From NCBI GenBank assembly GCA_947172415.1, contig OX359197.1, positions 930,001 to 994,000 on the forward strand: a stretch of DNA of 64,000 bases, in the 5' to 3' direction. The DNA is from Chondrosia reniformis. Lineage: Eukaryota; Porifera; Demospongiae; Chondrillida; Chondrillidae. Under the pieces are notes generated by a model, which was not told the origin of the DNA, searched no databases, and was given only the letters and a program-made list of their open reading frames with translations. Made by a program: the position numbers and the translations under genes. This document shows, in pieces, positions 12,401 through 24,986 of this stretch. Every line of letters starts with the position of its first letter. Position 1 is the stretch's first letter.

Positions 12401-13756
12401 TCTAATAGTATTTCAGACATATGATTTCATTAACCTAAAGAGGGAGTTAAGCTAAATTAGCATATTATAAGAAACTCTTTACTGATTGACTATCACACAT
12501 TTAAAGGAAATGTTATTCTTATTATTAACGATCTCAATACACTGTGTACATGTATTCAAAACACAGCCCTCTATTGCATCTAAGATTTATATGCCAGACT
12601 GGCAGTGAAAGTAAATTTTGATTGGTGCTCCATTTAACTACATTAATAGATTATAGATCTTGTTTAGAGACTGGGGATAAGCTAAGCACATGGAAGTCCA
12701 GTATTTCATAGAAGCCACTGGTAGGTTCAGTTAGAGGTCACAGATTCCAATTTGACAAATTAAGGAGCAACGTATTATACAAACATTAAGACACAAGTAA
12801 TAACATTAACTAATAAGTATACATTTTAGTAAACTCTTAAGACTTATCATAATAAGCAGAAGATAGAGGCTTTTGGTTCATAGTTTAGAAAATCTTAGGA
12901 ATCATGATATGCATTAAACATATTTAAGATAAGAATGTGCAAGTCATTATTACATTACAAAAAGAAAGTTTACTATATATAGTATATCCTATAGCATCAG
13001 ATTCCTGTCATATTAACTATGATAAGTCTTTTATACGCAGCTTGTGGTTTAATGGCATTATAAAAGGTGTAAATAGTTTTCATTTGAACCATGTGTTACA
13101 TAGATACTCCTTAAGTACAATTCTGATATCATTATTATAATAGTGGCTCCATGAACTCTCTTGTTGTTTAACATAACTATAGTTATATCATCTCATAATG
13201 GAATAAGACAAATATATATATAGTTTTACTTGTAAATTATACATTAACTGGCAGGCCTCGAAAAGGACACAGTTATTAAACTTGCAATTAAAACAAGACT
13301 GTAGGGAAACAAAAACTGGCAGCGGTGTCTGTAACGTGACCAATTTCATAGCACGCGAGTCGTACTAATGTCACCGTCATGTTGGCTATAAATTATCATC
13401 ATCACTCAACTCTGGATATTAAAATTATATAAATTAACCCTCCGAAGCCTCGAAACATGCGAGCGCGACGGACCCCAGCCAACGGTTCATTTCATATTGG
13501 CTCCTTCAGCAAATACTTGCATTTAGATAGAAAGACGGGATACTCATGATCATTTAAGTATATATTTCTCCGTACGATTTATACATATATAGATTGTTTG
13601 CAGATAGCTAGATGGTAGAGGTTACTGTGTCGACAGATCTATAGCGACTACGCTCTTTCAACTTCCACTAGTAAACTCTTCCTTACCTTCTGAGTGACAG
13701 GTCTGACATAAAGTCAGCAACGCTACCAAAACGTTTATACTCTTGTTGACCATCAT
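3457..13756 (-). CDS. SRCR/FN3 transmembrane receptor with YxxP-rich cytoplasmic tail (receptor 1)
   Basis: Thirteen exons, read on minus: 13,756-13,687; 11,524-11,177; 10,161-9,853; 9,446-9,275; 8,830-8,712; 8,106-8,039; 7,860-7,620; 7,363-7,226; 7,129-6,950; 6,497-6,195; 5,940-5,656; 5,538-5,386; 5,045-3,457. Every junction has GT/AG ends and the phases close, giving 3,975 nt or 1,324 aa. Exon 1 is a signal peptide (MMVNKSINVLVALLTLCQTC). Exon 2 is an SRCR domain (about aa 24-140: GTVACRQLGY, YFGSS, CSGNEGSLLSC). Exon 3 is a second, more diverged SRCR (about 142-242). Exons 4-11 are FN3-type modules (about 243-744; exon 10 is the least typical). Exon 12 holds the TM helix (about 756-784). 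The last exon is a 529-codon cytoplasmic tail with four YDVP, one YEIP, one YAVP and several YDVL/YGNV/YSSV motifs, an acidic run, and an 8-residue Asp/Pro repeat. Such tyrosines are typical SH2 docking sites; no kinase domain is present. The intron before exon 3 uses a plausible but not unique acceptor. Confidence 0.82.
3739..4026 (-). repeat. Coding minisatellite, 24-bp unit (8 aa), about 12 copies
   Basis: Inside the receptor-1 tail, units of the form D-D/G-P-S-I-Q-P-Q/E, with S-T-K-P and G-T-K-P variants, repeat about 12 times in frame. The unit length of 24 bp keeps the frame, so copy number can change without breaking the gene. It separates the YDVP-rich part from the C-terminus and probably acts as a flexible Pro/Asp spacer (inference). 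Confidence 0.85.
10318..10412. repeat. Short inverted-repeat element (MITE-like) in receptor-1 intron 3
   Basis: Arms at 10,318-10,335 and 10,395-10,412 share CGGGAAATTTTC and its complement, with three mismatches over 18 bp. The same element sits at the equivalent place in the second receptor copy (about 48,142-48,236), so it predates the duplication. No coding capacity. Confidence 0.6.
10925..11100. repeat. 29-bp tandem repeat, 6 copies, in a receptor-1 intron
   Basis: Unit CTAGAATAATAGCCATTGGC plus TAAAGGTAC, about six near-perfect copies. The paralogous intron of receptor 2 has exactly one copy (about 48,750-48,779), so this array expanded after the duplication, or contracted in the other copy. 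Confidence 0.95.
11525..13686 (-). other. Receptor-1 intron 1
   Basis: A 2.2-kb intron separates the signal-peptide exon from the first SRCR exon. It contains a foldback at 11,598-11,685 whose arms carry ATCAGCTGAAAAT and its complement. Otherwise no exon or element is recognised. The same intron, nearly identical, is present in receptor 2. Confidence 0.6.
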
Positions 13757-14106
13757 CCTAGAGTCTCTCCTCTCCTTTTCTCCTTTCTTAAGCTAGACCG
13801 CACACCTTCGATGTCCTGGTGGATACGCCCTTGTTGCATTTTTGTGGTTACTAGAAATGATATTAGGCGCTTATCATGTTTAAAATGGAGGCCAGCAGTT
13901 ATATTATACTCCGGTCCGACCGTAAATATACAGAACACGCGTATGAATTCGAAGAGATATAATATTTCTGTTTTGTATGTAGTGTTTAGCCATATATAGA
14001 TATACTCTAGATAATATAGTTAAAAAGATATAGCTGCATGTCCAGAGTATATATACCTGTCCTACAGAGTATACATGGCCGTCCTATTCGATCAATGTGC
14101 ACGTGT

Positions 14107-14140
<34 letters not shown>

Positions 14141-15642
14141 TGTATAATTATTAGATATACCTCAACAAACAAAGCTATGGAATTTATTTATGCCTGTCCA
14201 TGTGAATACTAATTAATATTCTAGATCTGCATGTATTGAATAATATAGGTCTGCATGGTACTATGGTACTATTGTACCACACTACAGATGTATAATGCAT
14301 AACTACAACTTGTGACCTCATATCAGAGAGTACGGTAGTACTCTCTAAGTAGGAATGGCCGGAAAAAAAAATGGCCGCCCTATCCAATGTATTAGCAATC
14401 AACACCTCATAAATCGCCAACGAAGCGATTTTCGGTTATATTCGGTTATTTGCAGCGATTAATGCTCGCTTTCCTAAATGCCAAAACATGTTTCGACGCT
14501 CTACACGCTCTATAGCGTTCAAAAAGCGGCTAACTAGGAATAGACCCACTTCCAAAATTCATTTTTTCTTCTTCTTCTTCTTCTTTTATTGAATAGACTA
14601 GCGCTAATATGCGAACTTATGCGGGCACGTACTAGTTATAAATCGTCATAAATATTTCGGAGCTAGGGAATAGACAGCCCTAAATCTGAATGCGCTCTAC
14701 AATAAGCATGTTAATTGTGAAGAGCAAAAATTGTGGTCTTCTCGGACGCCATTTTTTAATTAAGAGATCATGGTTTTCGGCATATTTCTCTTGTCTAAGA
14801 CGTTATTTTGAGATCTTCGCCAAGAAAACTTTCAAATCAATTTAAAACTAGTAATATTAAGAGGAAAAAAGGGGGAATACAAGTAAATAAAAAACATTTC
14901 TGTGTTTGGGCGCACCATTCCTACTTAAGGTTAGTGCGCCCAAACACAGAAGTGTATGGTTAATTTACTTAAATTTCAGTATATATGCAACTTCTGTATG
15001 ATTAGCCTTATCATATAATCAGTGTCTTGTTTCGATACTTTTTGCAGATGTATTAGTGAACACTACCATTCCTACTTCTAACATCATTTTTGTAAATGTT
15101 TTTTATTTACTTTATATTATTGAGTGCTGCATGTATAAACTTCTGCATGCATGCAGCCACATACCATAATATTATAATGTTTAACTTAATTATACCCGAT
15201 ATAGTTTATATAGTTTATATACTGTTGAGACAATTGCAGTACAAACATAACCACAAGTATTGTGAGTCAAAACGTAAGTCAGAATACCAAACACTTATAA
15301 ACAATCACAAAAATCAAAATATGATAACATCAGATGTTGAGAAGAGACAAAAGGAAGAAAATGAAATAGATTGCAAATAGTTATGGAGTATATAATATTG
15401 TTGGGGATTTGAAATTGGCAATTGTAGTACAGTGAATACATATGGTAACAGATAATTATATATAGTCAAACTATATAAAATAGTAACTGTACTGACTACG
15501 TAGTCAAACTAACTGTAAGTCATGATCAGAATACAATATAAACAATCATATCAATAATATGAAAATTTCAATTCAACTGTATCTAGGTTTCTCCTGATGT
15601 CTTCTTCCAATTCATCAGGTACACCACTCAGGATCACTGTCC
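13757..15642. other. Intergenic region between receptor 1 and NLR-A, with an inserted element
   Basis: This holds the receptor-1 upstream region and the NLR-A 3' flank. Compared with the equivalent receptor-2 interval (51,443-52,353), about 760 extra bases lie at roughly 14,325-15,110. They start near AAGTAGGAATGG (14,348) and end near its complement CCATTCCTACTT (about 15,066), as a small DNA transposon might. Inside is a perfect 18-bp foldback: TTCTGTGTTTGGGCGCAC at 14,898-14,915 against 14,934-14,951. No ORF of note. Confidence 0.5.
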
Positions 15643-18600
15643 TCACATGATCATTACATGATCATTACATGCCAGTGCATCACTGAGTGTTCTCCAATTA
15701 GATCTGCTAACACCATTCTGTATCACAATCTCTCTAATCTTGGCCTTACTGAGAACAGTAGTAACAACAGAACGCTCTTCTTGTGTCCAGTCTCTGTCCT
15801 GCATGTAAAGTGTAATCACAACAATATAACATGTAACATTACAAGCTGCTACTACATGACAATTAATTTGATTGACGTTTACTTTATATGTTCTTTATGC
15901 AAAACATTAAAATTCCTATAGCATATAACAACAGACATATTTTGTGAAAATGAGTGTAGACTAAGTTTAAATTGTATACAATACGTATATGCAAGATATG
16001 AGAACAAAATGCTTACTCTCTGTAAAGTACGTATATACAGAAGTAAACAAGACAAGTTGGGGCAGAGAATTATTATAGTTTTTGTTGTACGTATATAGAA
16101 ACTTTTTACTTGAAAGTTTTTTATTGATATGTGTTATTGTTAAGAACAAATCATTTGCATAGAAAATACAAGTATAATTATTAACTTCATCATGTATCAG
16201 TCAATTGCACAAAATCACTTTATTAAGTAACGTGGAACTTGAAATCATGCATTAAATGTCACTGAATACATACATACAGATTAATAACAATGTTATGAGA
16301 TTGTGGATGTTTATCCAGTCATCAAACACTATGTAGCATTCTTATAAAATCTTGACTAAACCAACATAATTTGAATATTCCTTTGCTACTAAAATAGTAA
16401 CACTGTTTCCATTTAACCCTATTGTGATTTGTGCTTTTAAATTTCACTTACCCCTATAACCATTTTAGAGACTATCAAAGGCCAAATTTACAAGAGCTAG
16501 ATGTGGCTATGAAGCTTATGTTCTGAATTAATTCCTTCAAAGTTAAATTAAAACATCCTTTACAAGGTCTGAAGGTTTTAGCTACTTATACACAACTTCT
16601 GTATTTTCCACATAACTTCATGTATACCATATTAAGGAGTGTAATAATAATTTTACATATAAAATATTCTGAAAATGGAACAAAACATGGAATGGCAACT
16701 GCTTTTCTTAACAAAGGTTGTTCCACAGTTTACCAGAAGGCACACTGCAGAATAGTCACAGTAAATATTTAAGAAATCCACAATCCTGTCAAGGAAATCT
16801 GTGACAATCTTAGAGTGCCCGGTGTATACAATACAACCACTATAGAGGGAACCTACAGTATAGTTACAGAATACCTAATGATGTGGTGTACTATGCCCTA
16901 ATGATTATAAATCTAGAAGAAGCTTAAGGTAAAGATAAAGTTTGACTTTGATTCATTGCATAGCACATACATACAGATTTCTACATTGTGCACAGAAGAC
17001 TCTGCAGCAGTTTCTCTGGATTACCTCAAAAAGATGGCGGATGTGCACAAAGCTATGGTACCTTTGTCATGTACTGCAAACGGTACATGTCAAGCAACAT
17101 ATACACATATCTACTACTGCATCCATTATAGGTAATACATTCAAACACTTACCCAATCTGGTGGTTCCAATATTTGAAGGTGCTCCAAAGCATCTTCTCT
17201 CTGACATAAGCCATCTAAAACTGGTAAAGGGTCTGTGTACCCTAACCAGAGCACACTCAATTGTGTCATGTTGACTATAGGTACAACTTCAGGTCCATTA
17301 GCTCCTAAATACAAGTAAAAACAGAATATTAAATTATTATTTGCTAAATAGACATTAAACTAAACAATATCATCTCCAAACACATGTACTGTATATATGT
17401 ATAAACTGTAATACATATGTATATGGACTGTTAAAATGGAGTGTGAATTGAAGCTGTACTTATCTTTAATTCTAAAATGAAATATAACTTAAATTAAATC
17501 ATAACATCAATGAAAGTAAATCTTTGTAGTGTTCAATAATTGCAAGTATTCATATAGTAAATGATAGTCATGTAATGTTTATAGTTTGTGTTATAAAACT
17601 CACTGTTAACATTCAATATTCTAATAGATGTAACTTGTAAGGCATCAAAGAATTCATGTGGTGCTCCACCTATAACAGACAAGTTCCTCAATGTGCTGTT
17701 CTGAATAGCCTTTTCCAATTGAGTGTACTGAGAATCCTGTAAAGTGCAGGCATACTTTAAACAATACAAAGAATTCAACCAATTAGCACTCCATAACATC
17801 TCTACTTCAGTTTAGGATAGCTATACATTGCAAAGATGCAGTTCAAGTGTGTCATGTAAAGTTAAATGTATGATATGAGGAATGATACAGAGAATAATAA
17901 CATGGAAATGTGTAGATCAATGGATTACTATATATTGCATTATACTTACAAGAAGTATAGAAGAGGGTAATTGCTTGTGCTAAGATATACTATGGATACC
18001 CAGGTGATCAATGGTTTAATAGGACTTTGTTCCCCCTGCTGAGACAAACCCTTAATCACTTGGCTGGTTTAGAATAGTTCCAGTGATTATCCATAGTATT
18101 ACATATAGTGCATAGCCATAGTAGAATGGTATGACTATGAGATTATCATAATAAGTAAAACACTCTAGAAGACAGCAACTGAGTGTGTTTGGGTAGAGCT
18201 GGAACAAGTAATATGTGACAATCAAGGATTGCTTCACAGAAAGAAACGATTAAGAAAACTGTCTCAAATCTAAACTTGTTGCAAAAGTTTCAGCAAAATC
18301 AAAATGGCAAAATTTGAGAGATTTGTAGGAAAACCCAGCCATTTACAAAAGTCAATGCTCCTTGTTTAGACTTCAGGAAGCCATTTTCTCAAAATCTGAA
18401 TAAATAATCTTACAGATTTACATACTTACATACTAATGACAAGTATACATATACGTTTGTATATATATTACCTGACATGAGACACTAGCAACAAAAGTTA
18501 CAGAAATTATAACTTATAGTTTGTATCCTGATTTATTGAGACTCAGCAACAATTGTGTTTTAAAACAAATTGAACGCTTCCACCTGGAGGTCTACATCAA

Positions 18601-21600
18601 CATGAAATACAAAACATTTAAAATACAATTGTTGCTGAGTCTCAGTAAATCAGGATACAAACTATAAGTTATAGAGTGAGTATAGTAGGTATCCTAACTT
18701 ATATTATTATACTGATGAAGATCTCCGGGTCGAAACGTTCAATTTGTTTTTAAATACAATTGTTACTGAGTCTCAGTAAATCAGGATACTTATTATGAAC
18801 GCAACAAAAAACCCTTATCACTTCAACTTATAGTTTATACATAAATTTTGTTTTCCACCACTTACATAAGAGGAAAGATCTATACATATTAATTTCATAC
18901 AAATCTTAGTAAATGATTCCCATCTCAGAAACAGACACAAACGTGTTACAAGTACATACATGTACGTACGTATGTACTTTGATGACCCACATAGGAAGCA
19001 ATTTTCTCAAAATATTAATTTATAAAATAATCTTTCTTTTACAGATTTATACATACGTACTTATTACGTACTTGTTATATGATGACAAGGAATGTATATA
19101 AAATATGAGTTGTGGGGTATGCATCAACTGTTATTAACAGCAAGCAGTTACGACAACGTTTCCATTTTACATTACATTCTGTTTGATCCTAATAGATGTG
19201 GTCAAGGTAACAAAAATGTCTGTAAAGTATTTGCAGTTATTAGCTATAGACTGTTGCTATTAACCTAAAGAGGCAGTCTGTAGATTCCCACTGTAGCATA
19301 TGCAAGGAGAATGACAAATGTATTACAAGGATATACATTCATATGCTAAGGGAATCTGTCAAATTCAGCCTTCCCAGATATTGCTATGGCATGCAGAACC
19401 CAGTGTGTAAATGTTCAGGACAGATTGTAATATTTACATGTTTAGATAGATAGACGTTATTTACATTCAAACTTCAAATATTATTTGTTTGTTTACAAAC
19501 ACTGAGGATATTTGTCAATACTACTTGTGCTAACTGCTAATTGCCAATGTACACATACAGTAGGTACAGACTAAAAAGCTGTTCTTTTTAACCTGTATAC
19601 CATGCATAACACACATATCTTCATCACTCAACTGTTTTAGTTACTGAGTGTTAACTAAGTAAGCCTCAAGCGAAATTAGGGTTGCTCCCATGAATACATG
19701 CAATTAAAGCATGGACCCACTATTACAGTAATAGTTAGTTTCAAACCTTACCATTTGATAGCAAACAATTTACTAACTTCACAACACAAAGGGACTCACC
19801 ACTGTTATGGTACAGTTGGATATAAAGAGATACAACTGTTCTAATCCTTTGATAGCAACCAGGTGAAGTAGAGCACACACACTAGTGCTCTTGTTAATAG
19901 ACACATATAGCTCTTTCGGAGGTACTTTGGAATCTGAAAAGGTCTGGGCTTCTACAAGTGAACAAATAAAGACAAAATGTAGTGAAACATAGTCTAATTG
20001 TAACAGGAATGATTTACAGCTTTGAAAATTGGAATCAATCAATAAAAAATAAAATAATTAGTACAGTCAGTGAAATGATTGTGTGAGATTAGTAAACTGG
20101 AGAGTTGGTTAAATGACAGAAAACAGTTAATTGTTAGCCTTAACAGGTTGACTATATTCAGCAATGAGATTAAAGTTCTAAGGTAATCAAAGTGATACAT
20201 TAACTATAATTCACATTCCAATTACATTACTCTTATCGCATGCCATATCTATATATTATGGGAGTGGAATGCTATATACCTACATATGTATACGTATAAC
20301 ACAATCTATTGCAAAATAAGTATTTTGAGTTAAAATGAGATCAAATTACTTTGCTGCCTTGTTGACCTACGTATATGTACTCCTTATTGTCATGTATATA
20401 AATTTTATGACTCTTGACCACTATCTTCAAAATTATAATGAACGGTGGAAGAAAGGAAACAAAGTTCAGTTAACTTAAGCATCCCAAACTACGCCATTTG
20501 TAAATTAAATGTTTTATACATAAAAAGAGTGTAGTGATTTCAATTGAAAGTGAAAAATAATTGGGTTAATGGTTAATGACTAGTCTGGCTTGCTAGACCC
20601 TCCTGAATAACTGCCCAAAGGAGGGAGAGGCACAGTCTAGTGGCACTTAAATAATATAATACCTTCTCCACCAAGCAGATTAAAAATATTCATAGTCATG
20701 ACACATTAATGAAAAGGTGTTATATAACCTATAGGACTGTTAGAACTCCCTCCACTAGATTTCACACCTTTTGTGCTTATTTGGGATGGTCTCAGCAAGC
20801 CAGACTAAAACATGACATAAAATAGAGAGCAGAGGTACATGTACGTACATACTTATAGAATAACTTTTAGTGTACACACCTTTTACTGACAAATGGTCAA
20901 AGGAAAATTCCCATGGAAACACAAATTCCACATTGGGGTTGGTTGATTTGATTGTATCTTGATGGTTCTGAGCAAGTACAGAATAAAATTCCAGTCTCTG
21001 CAAGTGATTACACTGTGAAAGGCAGTCAGAGACTACTATTTCATCAAATGGGGAAAGGAAAATACGAAATTTAATGGCATCTTTTAAATGCTTGACAATA
21101 TCTCTAGTTAGTTGTCGGTTCTGTGACTCGTAAAGTGCATGAAAGAGGAAGAGGAGCTGTGGATTAGAAATATAACATTCTGATGGCAGGGTTGTGGTGA
21201 ACAGAGAAATAAATTTCTTGAACAGACCAATTTGATCTTGTGACTTTGTCAACTGCTTCACCAATGCCCTCGATGACAGACCAGTAAGACCAGCAAAGAA
21301 TCGCAAAACAATGGAAAATGTTGGATTCATCAGATGCAATTTCCAAAATTTCACTTGTTTCTTCTCTGACAATCCTTGAAGATGGAAGGCAGCCAGGAAC
21401 TCTTGGAGAGTGGCATGAGAGAAGCTGAAGGTATATTCAGAACAGAATCCTACCTTACCAGCATGGACCTGGAGGAGACCTTTGAAGAAGGAGTCAGTAA
21501 TTCCTGTGGTAGTAAGAGATGGAAACACCTTCAGAATGGTGCTCTTGGAGAAAATGAAAGAAGGTGGATTGGCAGCGAGGCCTTCAAAAGCAATTACAGC

Positions 21601-24600
21601 TAAACCAGAAAGGAGCTCAGAAAGATCAACTGGTAATTCAGAGAGATCTGAATTGATTTCCTTTGCTGACTCCCTGCCTAATATCTGACTCACAAAGGTC
21701 TTGTAGCAGCTGGTCATGGTAGGTGGGAAGGAGGATTGGCCATGCTCATAGATTGAGCAAAAGATGAATACATTCATTGGTACAAAAGCTCCTGCCATCA
21801 GATCTGGCCGTTCCTCAAGAGCTTTCAGCATTTCTTCACCTTTTTGGGGATCCTCCTTGAAAAAGCTTTCTACAAAAGCTTTGATGGCTATGGAATCAAA
21901 TCCCTGGATTTCATAAAAGGTGGAACAACCTTCTTGAAGGTCAGGGCATACTCCAGGTCTACTGGAGAGGATGATGGATGCCTCTGGAAGGATCCTACCC
22001 TTCAGCAAAGGTAGCAGCACATTTGGTGAACACTTTCTTATTAGCTCTTTTGCCTCATCTGCCCCATCAAACACCAAGAGGACATCTTTACCTCTTCTAT
22101 CTAAGAGCTCCTTCTCCACAGAAGCAATATCGCAATCTGACCCATAGTAGCTAAGGAGGCCTTTCAGATCAGTGGCACTACCTACAGTGCCATCTCGCAA
22201 TGGGAAATACAGGATTAGAGTGAAATCGCTTTCATACTTTTGAATGGCTACTTGTTGGGCTATGTGTTTAAGGGCAGTTGTTTTGCCCATACCGGCATGG
22301 CCATAGAGTACACTTATTCTATTAGCGCTCTTTTTCAATAATTCCTCCGGATTTATGAACCTATCTATTTCCCCTTTTGATCCACAGTCTCTGAAACTAT
22401 CTAGAACTGCTAAACTGTCTCCAGTGGTAGACTTAGCTGAGGGCTTGTTCTTCAGGATGGCTAGTTTGATATATTTTATGTCAGTTGTTCCAGCACCCAA
22501 TTTGAATTTGCGATACTCGGAGTAAGCATTCTTCTTAAATGGAACCACAGATTTCTGAGAGTACGATATAAGAGAAACAATAATGTACTACATTCTCTAT
22601 AATACTGTTCTTAAGAACTTAATTTTATAATATTTGCTAGAACTACAATAATGCTATGAATGAAAGCATTTTAGCCAGAAATTATAAACAATTGAGACTA
22701 TTATTTGACAAGCATTAGCTATAGATAACAAGTGGTCAATATCAAAATCTTATAAAAGGCAACTCAAAAGTTGATTACATCAATACTTTAAAAACAGTTA
22801 TAGTGTAGTTACTAGTCAGTGTTACTGTATTAACCTCTAACAGTGTTGAGGTATAATTATGCATTCATTAAGTTGGTATATCTTGTATCAGTCTATGGCT
22901 CATACAAACCTCACAATTAGTATGTGTATTGTATTCTAAAGTCATTGGAGCTAGTAAAATACATTATTGTTACATTTTCATTATTAAATAAAGCACTCAC
23001 TGGAAGTTGTGATGTACAGTTCATGTCATCAGGAGCACTGTTATTCAAACCTATATATAGTAACATATCTATACATAGAGTACGTAATATACCTACCTAC
23101 GTACATATGAATATAAAAAATAAAGAAATTAACAAGCAAAAAACTTGTGTTTCCCTTATCTGTAAAAATATAAAATGGATGTTCCAAATTTATCTCACTA
23201 TAGTAACGTTACTTCAGGTGTTACAGATTACATAAACTGCAGCACATATAAGGAGAATGTGTTAATTTAGGATCTATATCTACAACTTACTAGATTGAGA
23301 CAGAGCTTTAACTAAGCCCTCAGCTTCATCTCTACAATCACGGTCAACCAGAATATCTCGGACTGTTTGTAAAGTCCTTCTCTTCTCTCCAGTTCCATGA
23401 GCCCCTTTTAGCCATTCCGTGAACACATCCAACAGTCGATCTTCATTCGTTTGTTTGTTAGCTTCAATTGTCATGTACTTGTTGACAGTAAATCCCAGAG
23501 CAATCGCAATCTCCTTCCATTTGAAGGACACCTCATCAATGACACATCTCTGCAGTGTGTCTAAATGTTGCTCAGCAGTGAGCTGCAGACTGAATACATC
23601 ATAAGAAATAAGAAAAACAGAATTGTCAATTCTGTCAGAAAAGATATGTTATATAAAACCCAATTCAGTCACATTGGTGTCTAATTAACGTACATGATTT
23701 GATCCAGTGACATTTGCTTAACAGCCAGTAGACAACTTAATTAAGCCCAATTTTATCAAGATGCCATAGAATGGTTTCATCATGGGAGATTAGCTGAAAG
23801 AGGTCACATTAATAGTCAGGTGACAGTTACAGTTAATTATATTCATAGCAGTGTCCTGTAGAGCTGCCTTACATCATATTCTCAGTTACTGTTCTTTCTG
23901 ACTGGATCACTGGAACAGCTGAATGAGTCAAGTTATGTATTTCTTCTAACAATGAAGAAAATTCCAAAAATATATCATCTCTCATAACTCTTAATGATTT
24001 AACTCTAGCTATGCTGTTGTTAAGTAAGAAGTATATGGAATTATAAGAGCACATCATATTACCACACTGTGTATATTACTGATGGCTACACATACATTCA
24101 TTGACCCTCTAACATACACTGGCTATATGTATGTCTGTGAAGAGTGTTTTATATGTCCTAAGTCAGTTTGACCTTTACTATTGGAATGGAAAGTGACAAC
24201 TCTCCAAGAACTACATTGTGTGACAGTGACAGACACTTTCAGTAACTGTTTTCCCAACAAGATACTATTTTGCTATGATTCAGGTTAACAAAGATTAGAA
24301 TTACTTTTCAAGATGGCAGATACCACATATTTAATTATCCTATCCTAAATCTTAAACCTAAAATGTCCCAAAAGAATGTTACAGGGCTGAAGGAGGGGAT
24401 ATCTGTACTTAATAGGTGTTATCGATCAAGTTTTCTTGGACAATTGAGTAATAGACGCCGTCCGAAAATGCATGACTTTCGACCGAACTACAGTGTCCGA
24501 ATTAATATTATTTCGGACACTGTAGTTTTGTCTCAATAACTAAAATAATTCTCGAAGCATACTTTGCATGCAAAGATAAAGCTAGAAGTTTCAGACGAAT

Positions 24601-24756
24601 TAAAGGCTGAAATATGCCGTTCAATTTCCCATTTTGTCCGAAAATCGATGCGCCGCCATACTTGCTCTCCGAAACAACAACTGAGAAGTACCTCTTATTA
24701 CAGTTACTTTTGAAGTTCTAAAGCAGAATCTCACCTTCTGTCAGCGCCACTGCCAT
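15643..24756 (-). CDS. NLR-A: DEATH-NACHT-LRR-like protein, C-terminus shortened by an 11-bp duplication
   Basis: Exons on minus: 24,756-24,735; 24,002-23,873; 23,589-23,291; 23,050-23,001; 22,554-20,880; 19,951-19,800; 17,736-17,604; 17,304-17,153; 15,798-15,643. All have GT/AG borders and compatible phases (2,769 nt, 922 aa). Exon 1 encodes MAVALTE. Exon 3 is a death-fold domain (about aa 55-148: FKWKEIAIALGF, DVFTEWL, EAEGLVKALS). Exon 5 is the NACHT ATPase with Walker A GHAGMGKT (about aa 252-259), Walker B LLVFDGADE (about 326-334) and sensor SIILSSRPG, followed by the helical region. Exons 6-9 are short, irregular LRR-like units. Such proteins are cytosolic sensors that oligomerise on ligand binding and signal through the death fold. 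An extra ATGATCATTAC in the last exon (about 15,650) shifts the frame and stops it at 15,643, about 29 residues earlier than in NLR-B. Exon 7 could alternatively start upstream at a Met codon; the GAT start matches the other LRR exons. Confidence 0.8.
18521..18790. repeat. Inverted-repeat element with hammerhead-like core, NLR-A intron 6
   Basis: Two nested copies. The first spans about 18,521-18,657 with arms GTATCCTGATTTATTGAGAC ... and the complementary CTCAGTAAATCAGGATAC; the flanking AACTTATAGTTT / AAACTATAAGTT extends the symmetry. The second, partial copy ends at 18,790 and holds CTGATGA (18,712-18,718), a GATC-TCCG-GGTC hairpin (18,720-18,731) and GAAAC (18,732-18,736), the order expected of a hammerhead ribozyme core. 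No coding capacity. Confidence 0.7.
24486..24527. repeat. Perfect 16-bp foldback in NLR-A intron 1
   Basis: AACTACAGTGTCCGAA at 24,486-24,501 and its exact complement at 24,512-24,527, with a 10-nt spacer. Further GTCCGAAAAT sequences lie on either side (about 24,458 and 24,637). This stretch is absent from the corresponding introns of NLR-B and NLR-C, so it is probably a small inserted element. Confidence 0.75.
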
Positions 24757-24830
24757 TGTAGATCTACTTGACGATCAGGGGTCGCGATGGAATGCAGCTG
24801 GTAGATTGGGGGTATCCCCTGGAAAGGTAA

Positions 24831-24866
24831 TGACGCTTCGTTACGTTTACGTTTCGTTAAAAGGTC
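24831..24866 (-). promoter_or_regulatory. Conserved 36-bp block upstream of NLR-A start
   Basis: The plus strand reads TGACGCTTCGTTACGTTTAC and continues GTTTCGTTAAAAGGTC. It lies about 75 bp upstream of the ATG. The same 36 bp is perfectly kept upstream of NLR-B and NLR-C although the bases between it and the ATG differ. It is probably promoter or 5' UTR sequence; no factor is assigned. Confidence 0.4.
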
Positions 24867-24986
24867 AGTTTCTGTACTTGTAATATGGTCTAGCAGACCA
24901 CAGACTCTAAGTCATATTGTTACACATTGTTATTTAGACAGCACTAAGCATAAGCTGCACTAGTATATAATGGGAGTCTCCTGGGC

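Noticed and set aside
15658-15921. Plus-strand frame of 87 codons, repeated at 29,564 and 52,441
   Set aside because: Antisense of the last LRR exon and its intron in the three NLR genes; conserved only because the exon is.
21376-21688. Plus-strand frames opposite the NACHT exon (also 35,139 and 56,632)
   Set aside because: Shadows of the NACHT coding strand, which has Walker A and B motifs.
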